Positions 1-5,030 of a stretch of 5,030 nucleotides of DNA are shown in pieces. The notes below the pieces were generated by a model. That model was not told the DNA's origin, searched no databases, and saw only the letters and a program-made list of their open reading frames with translations. A program made the position numbers and the translations under genes. Within the stretch, counting starts at the first letter, position 1. The number at the start of each line of letters is the position of its first letter. Location: contig JBJKPP010000241.1 in the NCBI GenBank assembly GCA_046706145.1, forward strand, positions 1 through 5,030, read 5' to 3'. Source of the DNA: JBJKPP01 sp046706145 (GTDB taxonomy: Bacteria > Bacteroidota > Ignavibacteria > Ignavibacteriales > Ignavibacteriaceae).

Positions 1-2
1 TT

Positions 3-140
3 GGTTTACAACAACGGCTTAAAATTAATAAATCCTCTAATCTTAATATTAATTTTTCAGAAGGTAATTAGAGCACCTATGAAGATGTAGGGATTAGTTG
101 GAATTTTTACAAGGGGGAAATATTAAAAAAAGGAAATTAA
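3..140 (+). pseudogene. Possible 3' end of a broken gene, cut by the window edge
   Basis: Reading frame 3 from the window edge looks protein-like (it begins GLQQRLKINKSSNLNINF) up to a TAG at 69-71. The same frame then stays protein-like (STYEDVGISWNFYKGEILKK) to a TAA at 138-140. The alternation of polar and hydrophobic residues, the aromatic pair WNF and the lack of a new start codon after the TAG suggest one C-terminal segment interrupted by a nonsense change. The pattern would suit beta strands, as at the end of an outer-membrane barrel, but I do not recognise a family. The alternative is that the gene ends at 69-71 and the rest is chance. The piece is very short, so confidence is low. 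Confidence 0.3.
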
Positions 141-397
141 AAGGATTGGGAAAATTTGAGGAAAGTAGAATTTACCTATAAATGTGTATAGTAAAATAGA
201 TATTCAAATGGAGATTAATAATAAGTAAAAAGAAAACCTACCGTGCTTGGTCGATGTGAAACTGTCGCCCCACTTGTTGGTAATTTGTTGAACATAGATG
301 GAAAACTGTGTTGTCATATTACGTTTGCTTTGTTAATGTGAGGGGTGAAAGTAGACCGCCTTCCTCTAGTAGATAGAAGATTGTGAGGTAGATCACA
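141..397. other. Intergenic region with a GC-richer patch, no supported gene
   Basis: No gene is supported here. Most of the stretch is AT-rich, but about 236-345 is visibly richer in G and C than its surroundings and has few stop codons. The patch allows a 37-codon minus-strand reading from an ATG at 315-317 to a TGA at 204-206, and short plus-strand readings. None has a convincing ribosome-binding site or recognisable product. It could be a decayed gene fragment, a structured RNA or an imported scrap. I see no strong hairpin. Confidence 0.4.
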
Positions 398-706
398 TTA
401 AACTGAGTGAAATTTAACCGACTTCTGATTTTCTAGCTGAATTGATTCAAGGACTTCTTTCTTTCGAAATCGAAGATTTTTCTGTCCGACTCTTTGATAA
501 GGAATAATGCCCATTTTCATGTATTTGTATATAGTTGGCTTAGATAGACCCAGTATCAGTCCTAGCTGCTTAATATTTATTAAGTCATCTTCCCCAGAAT
601 TGCTTTTATCTTTATAATTATGGGTAGCAAAGGCTTCTGAGATGTTTTTTTTTATCAAAATCTCTAATTCTTCTACCGAAAGTGATTTTATTTGAATATT
701 TTCCAA
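398..706 (-). CDS. Helix-turn-helix DNA-binding protein, excisionase/MerR-like fold
   Basis: This is a 102-residue protein. Its N-terminal third is acidic and probably helical (ELEILIKKNISEAF, about residues 13-26). About residues 42-90 form a helix-turn-helix domain of the HTH_17/excisionase type. The recognisable pieces are LINIKQLGLILGLSKPTIYKY (key residues L49, L53, S55, T58, Y60), then a short wing with G66-I67-I68-P69, R72-V73-G74 and R79-F80. Proteins of this type act as excision factors or small transcription regulators on mobile elements. The start appears to be TTG at 704-706: an in-frame TAA lies five codons upstream (719-721) and no ATG occurs before the domain. No Shine-Dalgarno sequence is obvious. 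No integrase, relaxase or toxin lies nearby, so the gene may be an orphan left from a larger element. DNA binding is fairly sure; the specific role is unknown. Confidence 0.75.
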   Translation of the reverse strand: MENIQIKSLSVEELEILIKKNISEAFATHNYKDKSNSGEDDLINIKQLGLILGLSKPTIYKYMKMGIIPYQRVGQKNLRFRKKEVLESIQLENQKSVKFHSV

Positions 707-1095
707 TATCTTAAAGTTTTATTGTCAAAAAAATTTCAATCTACTCACTTGTATAATACACAATAATTTTAATTTTTTAGCAGCTATTTTAAAGAAATTT
801 CAAGTCACTGAGAATTATGCACAAATTGACCAAAAAGTAGAAGTCGTGGTGTTAAATGCACCACAGTAAAGGAGGACTTGAGATAGTTTAGGAATATTTC
901 AGAGGTGAAATTAAGTGATTGTTTAGAAAATTGAGAAGAGTAATTCTGGCAGATTACAAATAATGCCAAATGATTTATATTCGAGCTAAATTCAAAAGAA
1001 CATTTTCATTAAATGCCAAAATGTACATAAGAAAATTGAAAATCAAGAAGTAAATTCTGGACAGGAGAAGTATATTATTTAAGAAATAAGCTAGA
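707..1095. other. Intergenic region, no intact gene
   Basis: No complete gene is supported in this AT-rich stretch upstream of the helix-turn-helix gene. A plus-strand frame is open from 696 to a TAA at 867-869. Its last third looks somewhat protein-like (KKFQVTENYAQIDQKVEVVV), but it has no convincing start and could be a gene scrap or chance. A hairpin lies at 846-864 and a strong but orphan Shine-Dalgarno-like AAAGGAGG at 868-875. The 9-mer AATGCCAAA occurs twice, at 962-970 and 1012-1020. The promoter of the helix-turn-helix gene must lie in the first 100 bases or so, but I cannot place it. Confidence 0.45.
846..864. repeat. Small hairpin GTGGTG / CACCAC
   Basis: A perfect 6-bp inverted repeat (GTGGTG at 846-851, CACCAC at 859-864) encloses a 7-base loop. 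No T run follows it on the plus strand, so it is not a typical intrinsic terminator. It sits at the end of the protein-like frame that stops at 867-869 and just before AAAGGAGG. Its function is unknown. Confidence 0.35.
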
Positions 1096-1339
1096 CTAAA
1101 AATATTCGTTTGATTTATCCTCTTGTTCTAACTCCGTTGGTGTCACGTCAAATACTATTCTTCTATGTTTAACTATTGGATCACTTTTTAGAGGGCAAGT
1201 TACTTTGTACTTGTTGACCTCAATTCTGTCTAAATGAAATCTACATTGGTAGCAGCGTTGTATTCGATTACAATTTCGAATTCACACCATAGTTTAGTTG
1301 AGCAGTGGGAATATGTCCTATTACAACAATCTCGTTTGT
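1096..1339 (-). pseudogene. Frameshifted remnant of an unidentified protein-coding gene
   Basis: The minus strand reads like protein across three frames in succession. From 1339 down to about 1290 one frame gives NEIVVIGHIPTAQLNYG. From about 1288 to 1233 the next gives EFEIVIEYNAATNVDF. From about 1240 to the TAG at 1096-1098 the third gives HLDRIEVNKYKVTCPL and ends PTELEQEDKSNEYF. The last frame is open for 61 codons (1096-1281) but contains no ATG, GTG or TTG, so it cannot easily be an independent gene. Joining the pieces needs two frame changes, near 1290 and 1238. Alternating strand-like residues suggest a beta-rich domain; I recognise no family. Coding-like stretches may continue upstream, including an ATG-started 39-codon reading at 1425-1544, but that is weaker. 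The direct view is three adjacent open frames; a single decayed gene is inference. Confidence 0.42.
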
Positions 1340-1493
1340 TTAATATTATTAGGATTAACTATTCCTCAAATTATGGTGATAAATCTCTTATATCTGTGAT
1401 CTATGTTTAAAATATTTTCAGTGATTATTCGTCTTTAAGAGAAAGATTAAGGCAGAGAGGTATTACGAATTCTAGCATCCTGTTTGCGACGTA

Positions 1494-1506
1494 GGGCATA
1501 ATGCCC
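1494..1506. promoter_or_regulatory. 13-base palindrome GGGCAT-A-ATGCCC, possible operator
   Basis: Two perfect 6-base arms flank a single central A, ending 73 bases before the start codon of the membrane-protein gene. With a one-base centre it cannot form a good RNA hairpin, so a binding site for a dimeric regulator is the natural reading. No second copy is seen before the other genes, and no regulator gene adjoins it. A weak TAnnTTTG-like box (TACATTTT, 1540-1547) lies between the palindrome and the gene, which would put the palindrome upstream of the promoter. Confidence 0.25.
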
Positions 1507-1579
1507 ATATAGAAAAAGTGGCCAAGAACATATTGAAAATACATTTTAACTTTTATTAATAAGGAAAGGCGCTGGAGCT

Positions 1580-2131
1580 ATGTTATATCAGTTAGCTTTA
1601 TTCTTGCATATAACAGGGGCATTAGGATTATCTGCAGCATATGCAGTAGAATGGCAGGTTTTAACCATTATAGATAGAAATTCTGAGATTGGTAGACTAA
1701 AAGAATCTGTTTCAAACTACTTTAAGCTTAGCATTATAGGAGGTATCTCTATGGGGTTAATCCTTATCCCAGGAATTTACTTGATGACAGAATGGAAGGA
1801 CGTCGGGTGGATAATTGCAGGATTTATCGGTTTGATTCTCATCGGAGCAATCGGAGGAATCCTCACCGGAAGAAAGATGAGAGCAGCAAAGAGTATTTTA
1901 AAGGTTGGTAACAATTCTGTAACAGATGTGAAAGCCAAGCTGGATAAAAAGGTTCTCCTTTTCTCATACAGATTAAGGGTATGTCTTTTCCTCGGGATAG
2001 TCTTTATAATGGTTTTCAAACCTGACACTCTGGATGCGTTTATCGCTTTAGGTGTAGCAGTAGTTTTAGGAATTATATTGGGAAAGATTAAGCCAACTTC
2101 AAAAGAAATGTCTAAAGTATTAGAATCTTAA
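1580..2131 (+). CDS. Multipass membrane protein, DUF2269-like, function unknown
   Basis: This is a 183-residue hydrophobic protein with about five predicted transmembrane segments: roughly 5-29, 50-69, 77-96, 132-147 and 151-170. The first segment holds a histidine (H10, in LFLHITGALGL) and ends near E24-W25. Glycine-rich second and third segments (IIGGISMGLILIPG and GFIGLILIGAIGG) lead to a basic loop starting TGRKMRAAK at 96-104. The layout resembles small predicted integral membrane proteins of the DUF2269 kind. I base that on general pattern, not a decisive motif, and no activity is known to me. ATG 1580 is the only in-frame ATG; an in-frame TAA lies at 1547-1549. AAGGAAAGG at 1561-1569 could serve as a ribosome-binding site, since the GGAG at 1574-1577 is too close. 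The dehydrogenase gene follows 143 bases later on the same strand with no clear terminator between. Coding status is fairly sure; function is not. Confidence 0.82.
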   Translation: MLYQLALFLHITGALGLSAAYAVEWQVLTIIDRNSEIGRLKESVSNYFKLSIIGGISMGLILIPGIYLMTEWKDVGWIIAGFIGLILIGAIGGILTGRKMRAAKSILKVGNNSVTDVKAKLDKKVLLFSYRLRVCLFLGIVFIMVFKPDTLDAFIALGVAVVLGIILGKIKPTSKEMSKVLES

Positions 2132-2185
2132 AAGTTTTAATTCGAGTAGTAAGATATATAAAAAAAAGGGCAAAAAAATTGATTA

Positions 2186-2193
2186 GTCATGAC
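2186..2193. promoter_or_regulatory. 8-base palindrome GTCATGAC upstream of the dehydrogenase gene
   Basis: A perfect 8-base palindrome lies 81 bases before the dehydrogenase start codon, in a gap otherwise made of A- and T-rich sequence. It could be a regulator half-site pair or chance. A loose TTGATT at 2179-2184 has no convincing partner box at the right distance. Confidence 0.15.
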
Positions 2194-2263
2194 GAATAAA
2201 GAATACAGTGGAATTTAGTCAAAATTAAAGATAATACCATCTATTTATACAAAAAATTAAATT

Positions 2264-2270
2264 GAGGTGA
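2264..2270 (+). promoter_or_regulatory. Shine-Dalgarno sequence GAGGTGA fixing the dehydrogenase start
   Basis: GAGGTGA ends four bases before the ATG at 2275, a strong match to the 16S rRNA tail at workable spacing. It supports ATG 2275 as the start, and the encoded cofactor motif then begins at residue 7, as expected for this family. Such a clear site is notable if the host is a member of the Bacteroidota, where these sites are often weak. Confidence 0.6.
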
Positions 2271-2274
2271 ATTT

Positions 2275-3063
2275 ATGTCAAGAGTTTTAGTAACTGGTGC
2301 ATCAAGGGGATTAGGTCGGGCACTATCAGAAGAATTAACAAAAAGAAATTATGAAGTAATTGCAAGCGCAAGAAATATAGATGATTTAAAAGAATTAGAC
2401 GTTTACAAGAAAATTCCACTAGATGTAACAAACGAGGAGCAAATTAAACGGGCATCTTTAGAATGCGGAGAAATAGATATCCTGATTAATAATGCTGCTT
2501 ACACTGTTGCAGGACCTATTGAGGCTATTCCAATGGAAGAGATCAAAAAAGAATATGAGACCAATGTGATTGGCCCGATTAAATTGAGCTGTGTTTTTAT
2601 TCCAGTTATGAGAAACAAAGGAAAAGGAACAATTGTAAACATTTCGTCTGTTGCCGACCGTTTTGCCCCGCCTTTTGGAGGTTCGTATGCATCTGCAAAA
2701 GCAGCACTGGCGATGATAAGTGAAGCTCTGTATTTTGAATTAAAGCATTTTGGAATAAGAGTAATTCTAATAGAAGCTGGATCCATAAAAACCGATATGC
2801 CTCTAAATCAAAAACAATTTTCCTCACCTGAATATGATCTCCTGAGTAAACAATTGAAAGTGCGTTTTGATAATTTTCTGAAAGAAGATAGGAGGAATTC
2901 TCCGGAAAAAATAGCAAAAATTATTTCAGATAAAATTGAAGATTCTAATACTTATTTAAGGGTACCAACAGGTGAAGATGCTGAATATTTTATTAAGATG
3001 CATTCCAGCATGAGTGATGAAGAGACGGGGAAGTCTTCCATGTTTCAGGGACTTAATTGGTAG
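2275..3063 (+). CDS. Short-chain dehydrogenase/reductase (SDR), classical type
   Basis: This 262-residue protein is the usual length for a classical SDR: a cytosolic NAD(P)(H)-dependent oxidoreductase that reduces or oxidises alcohol and carbonyl groups. The motifs appear in order. TGASRGLG at 7-14 binds the dinucleotide. R11 and R33 (SARN) favour NADP(H) by family precedent. LDV at 49-51 contacts adenine, and NNAA at 72-75 is a variant of NNAG. N97 lies in TNVIG. The catalytic residues are S125 (NISS), Y138 and K142 (YASAK), with the expected S-12-Y-3-K spacing. EAGSIKTDM at 167-175 replaces the usual PG turn with AG. The C-terminal region (about 180-262) forms the substrate side and is not diagnostic. 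A strong Shine-Dalgarno site precedes ATG 2275. The upstream neighbour is a membrane protein with no clear functional link. The fold and cofactor use are near certain; the substrate cannot be read from the sequence. Confidence 0.95.
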   Translation: MSRVLVTGASRGLGRALSEELTKRNYEVIASARNIDDLKELDVYKKIPLDVTNEEQIKRASLECGEIDILINNAAYTVAGPIEAIPMEEIKKEYETNVIGPIKLSCVFIPVMRNKGKGTIVNISSVADRFAPPFGGSYASAKAALAMISEALYFELKHFGIRVILIEAGSIKTDMPLNQKQFSSPEYDLLSKQLKVRFDNFLKEDRRNSPEKIAKIISDKIEDSNTYLRVPTGEDAEYFIKMHSSMSDEETGKSSMFQGLNW

Positions 3064-3411
3064 AGTGAATCATATGAACTTTAGTATTACTTACAACAAT
3101 AAATGCTTGTACAAAAGTATATTCATATCACAATTAAAACTCTACTTTGGTATCAGCACCTGGAAATAAGATTCATGGTAAGTTAAAATTTAGAGGTTTA
3201 CCGGTCACATCCAATTTTTCCAAGTCTTATATTTACCTAAAGTGAGCGATTTATTTTATTGGATGTATTTTACCTTATAAATTCTCATTGTTAAAAAATT
3301 TCTCACTCAAATATTAATTAATTCTTGGAAAAGAATTATTCTTATTTTATTATCATACGATTTTTAACAGCGATTATTGACTAATAAACATACCAATCCA
3401 ATCACCTTATT
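3064..3411. other. Intergenic region between the dehydrogenase and the insertion sequence
   Basis: No gene is supported here. The stretch is AT-rich with frequent stops in all frames. A 31-codon plus-strand reading at 3074-3169 starts 11 bases after the dehydrogenase stop but has no ribosome-binding site or recognisable product. An AT-rich hairpin at 3319-3338 is the only structure of note. Confidence 0.5.
3319..3338 (+). terminator. Weak candidate terminator hairpin
   Basis: TAATTCTT and AAGAATTA form a perfect 8-bp stem around a GGAA loop (a GNRA-type tetraloop), followed on the plus strand by T-rich TTCTTATTTTATT. It lies about 255 bases after the dehydrogenase stop. The stem contains only one G-C pair, so it would be a poor intrinsic terminator and may be chance in AT-rich DNA. 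Confidence 0.25.
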
Positions 3412-3422
3412 TTTTTTATTTC
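3412..3422 (+). repeat. Direct repeat TTTTTTATTTC, left copy flanking the insertion sequence
   Basis: These 11 bases recur exactly at 4973-4983, on the other side of the transposase gene. The other copy directly adjoins the apparent element end, so the pair may be the target duplication. Being low-complexity T-rich sequence, and longer than the few bases usual for IS1380 elements, it could be coincidence. Confidence 0.35.
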
Positions 3423-3430
3423 AAGTCAAT

Positions 3431-3445
3431 TAAGCCATAGGCTTA
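3431..3445. repeat. Small hairpin near the 3' end of the insertion sequence
   Basis: TAAGCC and GGCTTA form a perfect 6-bp stem around ATA, about 40 bases beyond the transposase stop codon. On the minus strand it is followed by ATTGACTTGAAAT, with no T run, so it is not a standard terminator. It may be part of the element end recognised by the transposase. Confidence 0.35.
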
Positions 3446-3484
3446 CAAATGCCTTATTTACGTCCAGAACAATAAATTTAATCA

Positions 3485-4885
3485 TCAGATGATCATCGGT
3501 GCACTATGACAAAGGTTCCACAATTTATAAATGTTTAATCTTTCCTTAATTTCATTGGTAACTTTAAGGATTATCTCTCCGCCGTGGGAAACTATTTTTA
3601 CCGCAAAATCAATTAGCTGTCTGCGAAATGTATTCGGATAACTTTCAGTGGATAATACTTCGTAGCTAACATCTCTTTTATATGATTCAAATAAAAAGTG
3701 CGATATAGCCAATAAATAATAATACGCTCTGTTCATATCCATTTGCTTAAAAGGGAGTTGTTCCTTTGTAGCCAGTTCTTTTATTGAGCGATGTATTAGT
3801 TCGTCTTTGCCCCTATGGTGGGCAAGGTAAATTATTGACTCCGATGTTAGTATATCTTCTTTCCCGGCTTTCTTTAGGCTCTCTGTGAATTCGGTATCTT
3901 GACCTATGTTTGTATAGAGTATTGTATCCGGTCTTGTAAATTCCAATAGCATCTGTCCGTTTTCTTCCGTTTCTAATGTCGTAAATATTGTTCGTCTGAA
4001 TTTATTCCAACTTTTTAATTTGTTGCCAAATTCTATGTAGTTCCATATACCGTTGCCATTGTAGTTCTTATATTGCTCTGAGGATATCTTTTCTATATAA
4101 TTCTTTATGTCATCATACATCTTTCCCGTTATTATATATCCTATCTTTAATTCTTTTTCAAAATATTTGAAGGCTTTTTCATCTAAAAATCCGCTGTCGC
4201 ATACTACTATTATTGGAACTTCGGAATTATATCTACCCCTTATTAAACTCGTTATATCTCTTACGGTGTCTGTGAAATCTGTCCCGTGATTTGAATGGCT
4301 GCTGCCGGAACGAAATAATATATCAACTAAATATGAATTCCAACTGATATGACGCGGCTGATTGCCTTTCTTCTTTTTATACGTTGGCTCTACTCCTTCT
4401 CGCTTTTGGGCGTCGTTGTTATCCATTACCATTGTGTCTACACCCAATATTATTATCTCCGGCTTTTCTATCCGAAGACGCCATATAAATAGTTTGTGTA
4501 AAATTTCCCGGTATATATTATTCCCAATGTTCATATGCATAAGCTTTCTGAAAAATCTTTTTATTTGGTGTGATGAACCCATCTCATCTTACGCATTCTC
4601 TAACAGTGCACTGTAACCTTTGTCCTGCTTTTTGTCATTAAAACTTTCTATGCTCATATATGTGCCGTCAATAAAATATGCAAGCATCTGTTTTATGAAT
4701 TGATATAACGTTAATCCTTTTCTCGATTTACGTATACGTCCTAATATTTTCTCTGTCAGAGGATAAAATCCTATTTGTTCAACATAGCGTAAGTAAAATG
4801 CTAAGCCCCCTCGCCCGGAAATTTTATCGTTTGTTATTTCAATTTTTTTGATTTGGAGTTGATCTTTATGTCCGTTTTTTTGCAT
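3485..4885 (-). pseudogene. IS1380-family transposase, split by an in-frame TAA
   Basis: The minus strand encodes a DDE transposase that cuts and rejoins the element's DNA ends. Read through the stop it is 466 codons, a normal family length. Codons 1-98 form the N-terminal DNA-binding part (GRGGLAFYLRYVEQIGF about 24-40) and end SALLENA. Codon 99 is TAA (4589-4591). The same frame continues DEMGSSHQIKRFF to a TGA at 3485-3487. In full-length numbering the catalytic residues are D150 (ILGVDTMV), D230 (VVCDSGFLD) and E362. E362 lies in an R-3-E-6-K signature (R358, E362, K369; HHRGKDELIHRSIKEL), as in the IS4-related group. No other break is visible. The lesion is a single codon, likely once GAA, CAA or AAA. 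An ATG (4580-4582) six bases after the stop could restart translation of the 365-residue catalytic part. Family assignment is strong; inactivity is inferred. Confidence 0.88.
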
Positions 4886-4931
4886 CTTTGTTTTACCTTT
4901 TGGGTTGTTTGTGTTTGTTTTTTTGTTATTA

Positions 4932-4939
4932 CAAATGTA
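4932..4939 (-). promoter_or_regulatory. TAnnTTTG box, candidate promoter of the transposase
   Basis: The minus strand reads TACATTTG, an exact match to the Bacteroidota -7 consensus TAnnTTTG, 46 bases before the transposase ATG. The upstream partner is poor: the nearest TTG (4966-4968 on the opposite strand) is about 26 bases away, where 19-21 is usual. Exact matches also occur by chance elsewhere in this window, so position is the main support. Confidence 0.35.
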
Positions 4940-4954
4940 CTGATTTTTCAGTAC
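4937..4954. repeat. Hairpin GTACTGA / TCAGTAC just inside the element end
   Basis: A perfect 7-bp inverted repeat with a TTTT loop lies between the apparent element end and the transposase gene, overlapping the promoter-like box by three bases. Hairpins at this place in insertion sequences can damp transcription entering from outside or act as sites for transposase binding. Which applies here cannot be told. Confidence 0.5.
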
Positions 4955-4972
4955 TTTAAACAGCCCAAGAGG

Positions 4973-4983
4973 TTTTTTATTTC
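4973..4983 (+). repeat. Direct repeat TTTTTTATTTC, right copy flanking the insertion sequence
   Basis: This is the exact partner of the 11 bases at 3412-3422, abutting the apparent element end (CCTCTTGGG on the minus strand, ending at 4972). Beyond it, 4984-5030 is AT-rich flanking DNA in which I see no feature. Confidence 0.35.
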
Positions 4984-5030
4984 TTTTAATCGCTCAATTT
5001 AGGATTCTATAACCTTAATATATAATTTCT

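Larger units (their letters stand above)
3423..4972 (-). mobile_element. IS1380-like insertion sequence, probably inactive
   Basis: The element is about 1.55 kb, the usual size for the family, with one minus-strand transposase gene filling most of it. The promoter-proximal end is probably near 4972, where the minus strand begins CCTCTTGGGCTG. The other end is less certain. The limits given are those implied by the flanking 11-base repeats, while a better partner for the GGCT core of the end sequence lies at 3441-3444 (CCATAGGCTT from 3435). Terminal inverted repeats are therefore weak at best, and I could not find a clean 4-5 base target duplication. The transposase carries a premature stop, so movement would need readthrough, reinitiation or help from another copy. 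Family assignment rests on the transposase; the ends are inference. Confidence 0.72.

Noticed and set aside
320..327. Exact TAnnTTTG box (TACGTTTG) on the plus strand
   Set aside because: There is no plus-strand gene downstream and no TTG at the right distance upstream; such a short motif is expected by chance.
333..401. 9-base inverted repeat TTAATGTGA / TCACATTAA around the end of the helix-turn-helix gene
   Set aside because: The arms are AT-rich and 51 bases apart; about one such pair is expected by chance in a window this size.
970..1053. 27-codon plus-strand reading rich in lysine
   Set aside because: No ribosome-binding site or recognisable product, and lysine-rich readings are common in AT-rich noncoding DNA.
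1425..1544. 39-codon minus-strand reading starting at ATG
   Set aside because: Too short to stand alone and without a ribosome-binding site; mentioned only as a possible extension of the remnant at 1096-1339.
2499..2917. Long antisense open frames across the dehydrogenase gene
   Set aside because: They are by-products of the real coding frame, which has complete SDR motifs; the antisense products have no features of their own.
3112..3119. Exact TAnnTTTG box (TACTTTTG) on the minus strand
   Set aside because: It would only drive transcription antisense to the dehydrogenase gene, with no other support.
3074..3169. 31-codon plus-strand reading just after the dehydrogenase gene
   Set aside because: No ribosome-binding site, no recognisable features, and the setting is AT-rich with many stops.
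3488..3497. Palindrome GATGATCATC at the end of the transposase gene
   Set aside because: It lies in the coding sequence for the last residues and arises from repeated ATC/GAT triplets, so chance is likely.
1..5030. CRISPR array, tRNA or rRNA genes, or stop-codon reassignment
   Set aside because: No regularly spaced repeats, no cloverleaf-like segments, and no rRNA-like sequence were seen. Intact genes here end at normal stops, so the in-frame stops are better explained by decay.

Overview
This is an AT-rich accessory stretch holding three intact-looking genes, one damaged insertion sequence and several decayed gene remnants. The best guess for the host is a member of the Bacteroidota. The transposase resembles the IS1380-type elements common in that phylum, the small helix-turn-helix protein has the excisionase-like form frequent on their mobile elements, and a TAnnTTTG box lies upstream of the transposase. 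Against this, the dehydrogenase has a clear Shine-Dalgarno sequence, which is less usual there. The assignment is an inference, not a demonstration.

Left part (1-1579). The window opens with what may be the 3' end of a broken plus-strand gene (3-140). A GC-richer patch without an obvious gene follows. Next is a minus-strand gene for a 102-residue helix-turn-helix DNA-binding protein (398-706) that appears to start at TTG. From 707 to 1579 there is no intact gene. On the minus strand, 1096-1339 reads like the end of a protein-coding gene broken by at least two frame changes.

Middle (1580-3063). Two plus-strand genes lie 143 bases apart. The first encodes a 183-residue membrane protein with about five transmembrane segments. 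The second encodes a 262-residue classical short-chain dehydrogenase/reductase with complete cofactor and catalytic motifs. They may be transcribed together, but nothing in the sequence links their functions.

Right part (3064-5030). About 350 bases without a gene precede an IS1380-like element at roughly 3423-4972. Its minus-strand transposase keeps the catalytic D, D and E residues, but an in-frame TAA at codon 99 splits it into 98 and 365 residues. An 11-base direct repeat (TTTTTTATTTC) lies on both sides of the element, and a hairpin with an overlapping promoter-like box sits just inside its promoter-proximal end.

Overall this looks like a site of repeated insertion and decay. I found no convincing multi-gene undescribed system. 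The most checkable leads are the split transposase, the flanking 11-base repeat and the frameshifted remnant at 1096-1339.
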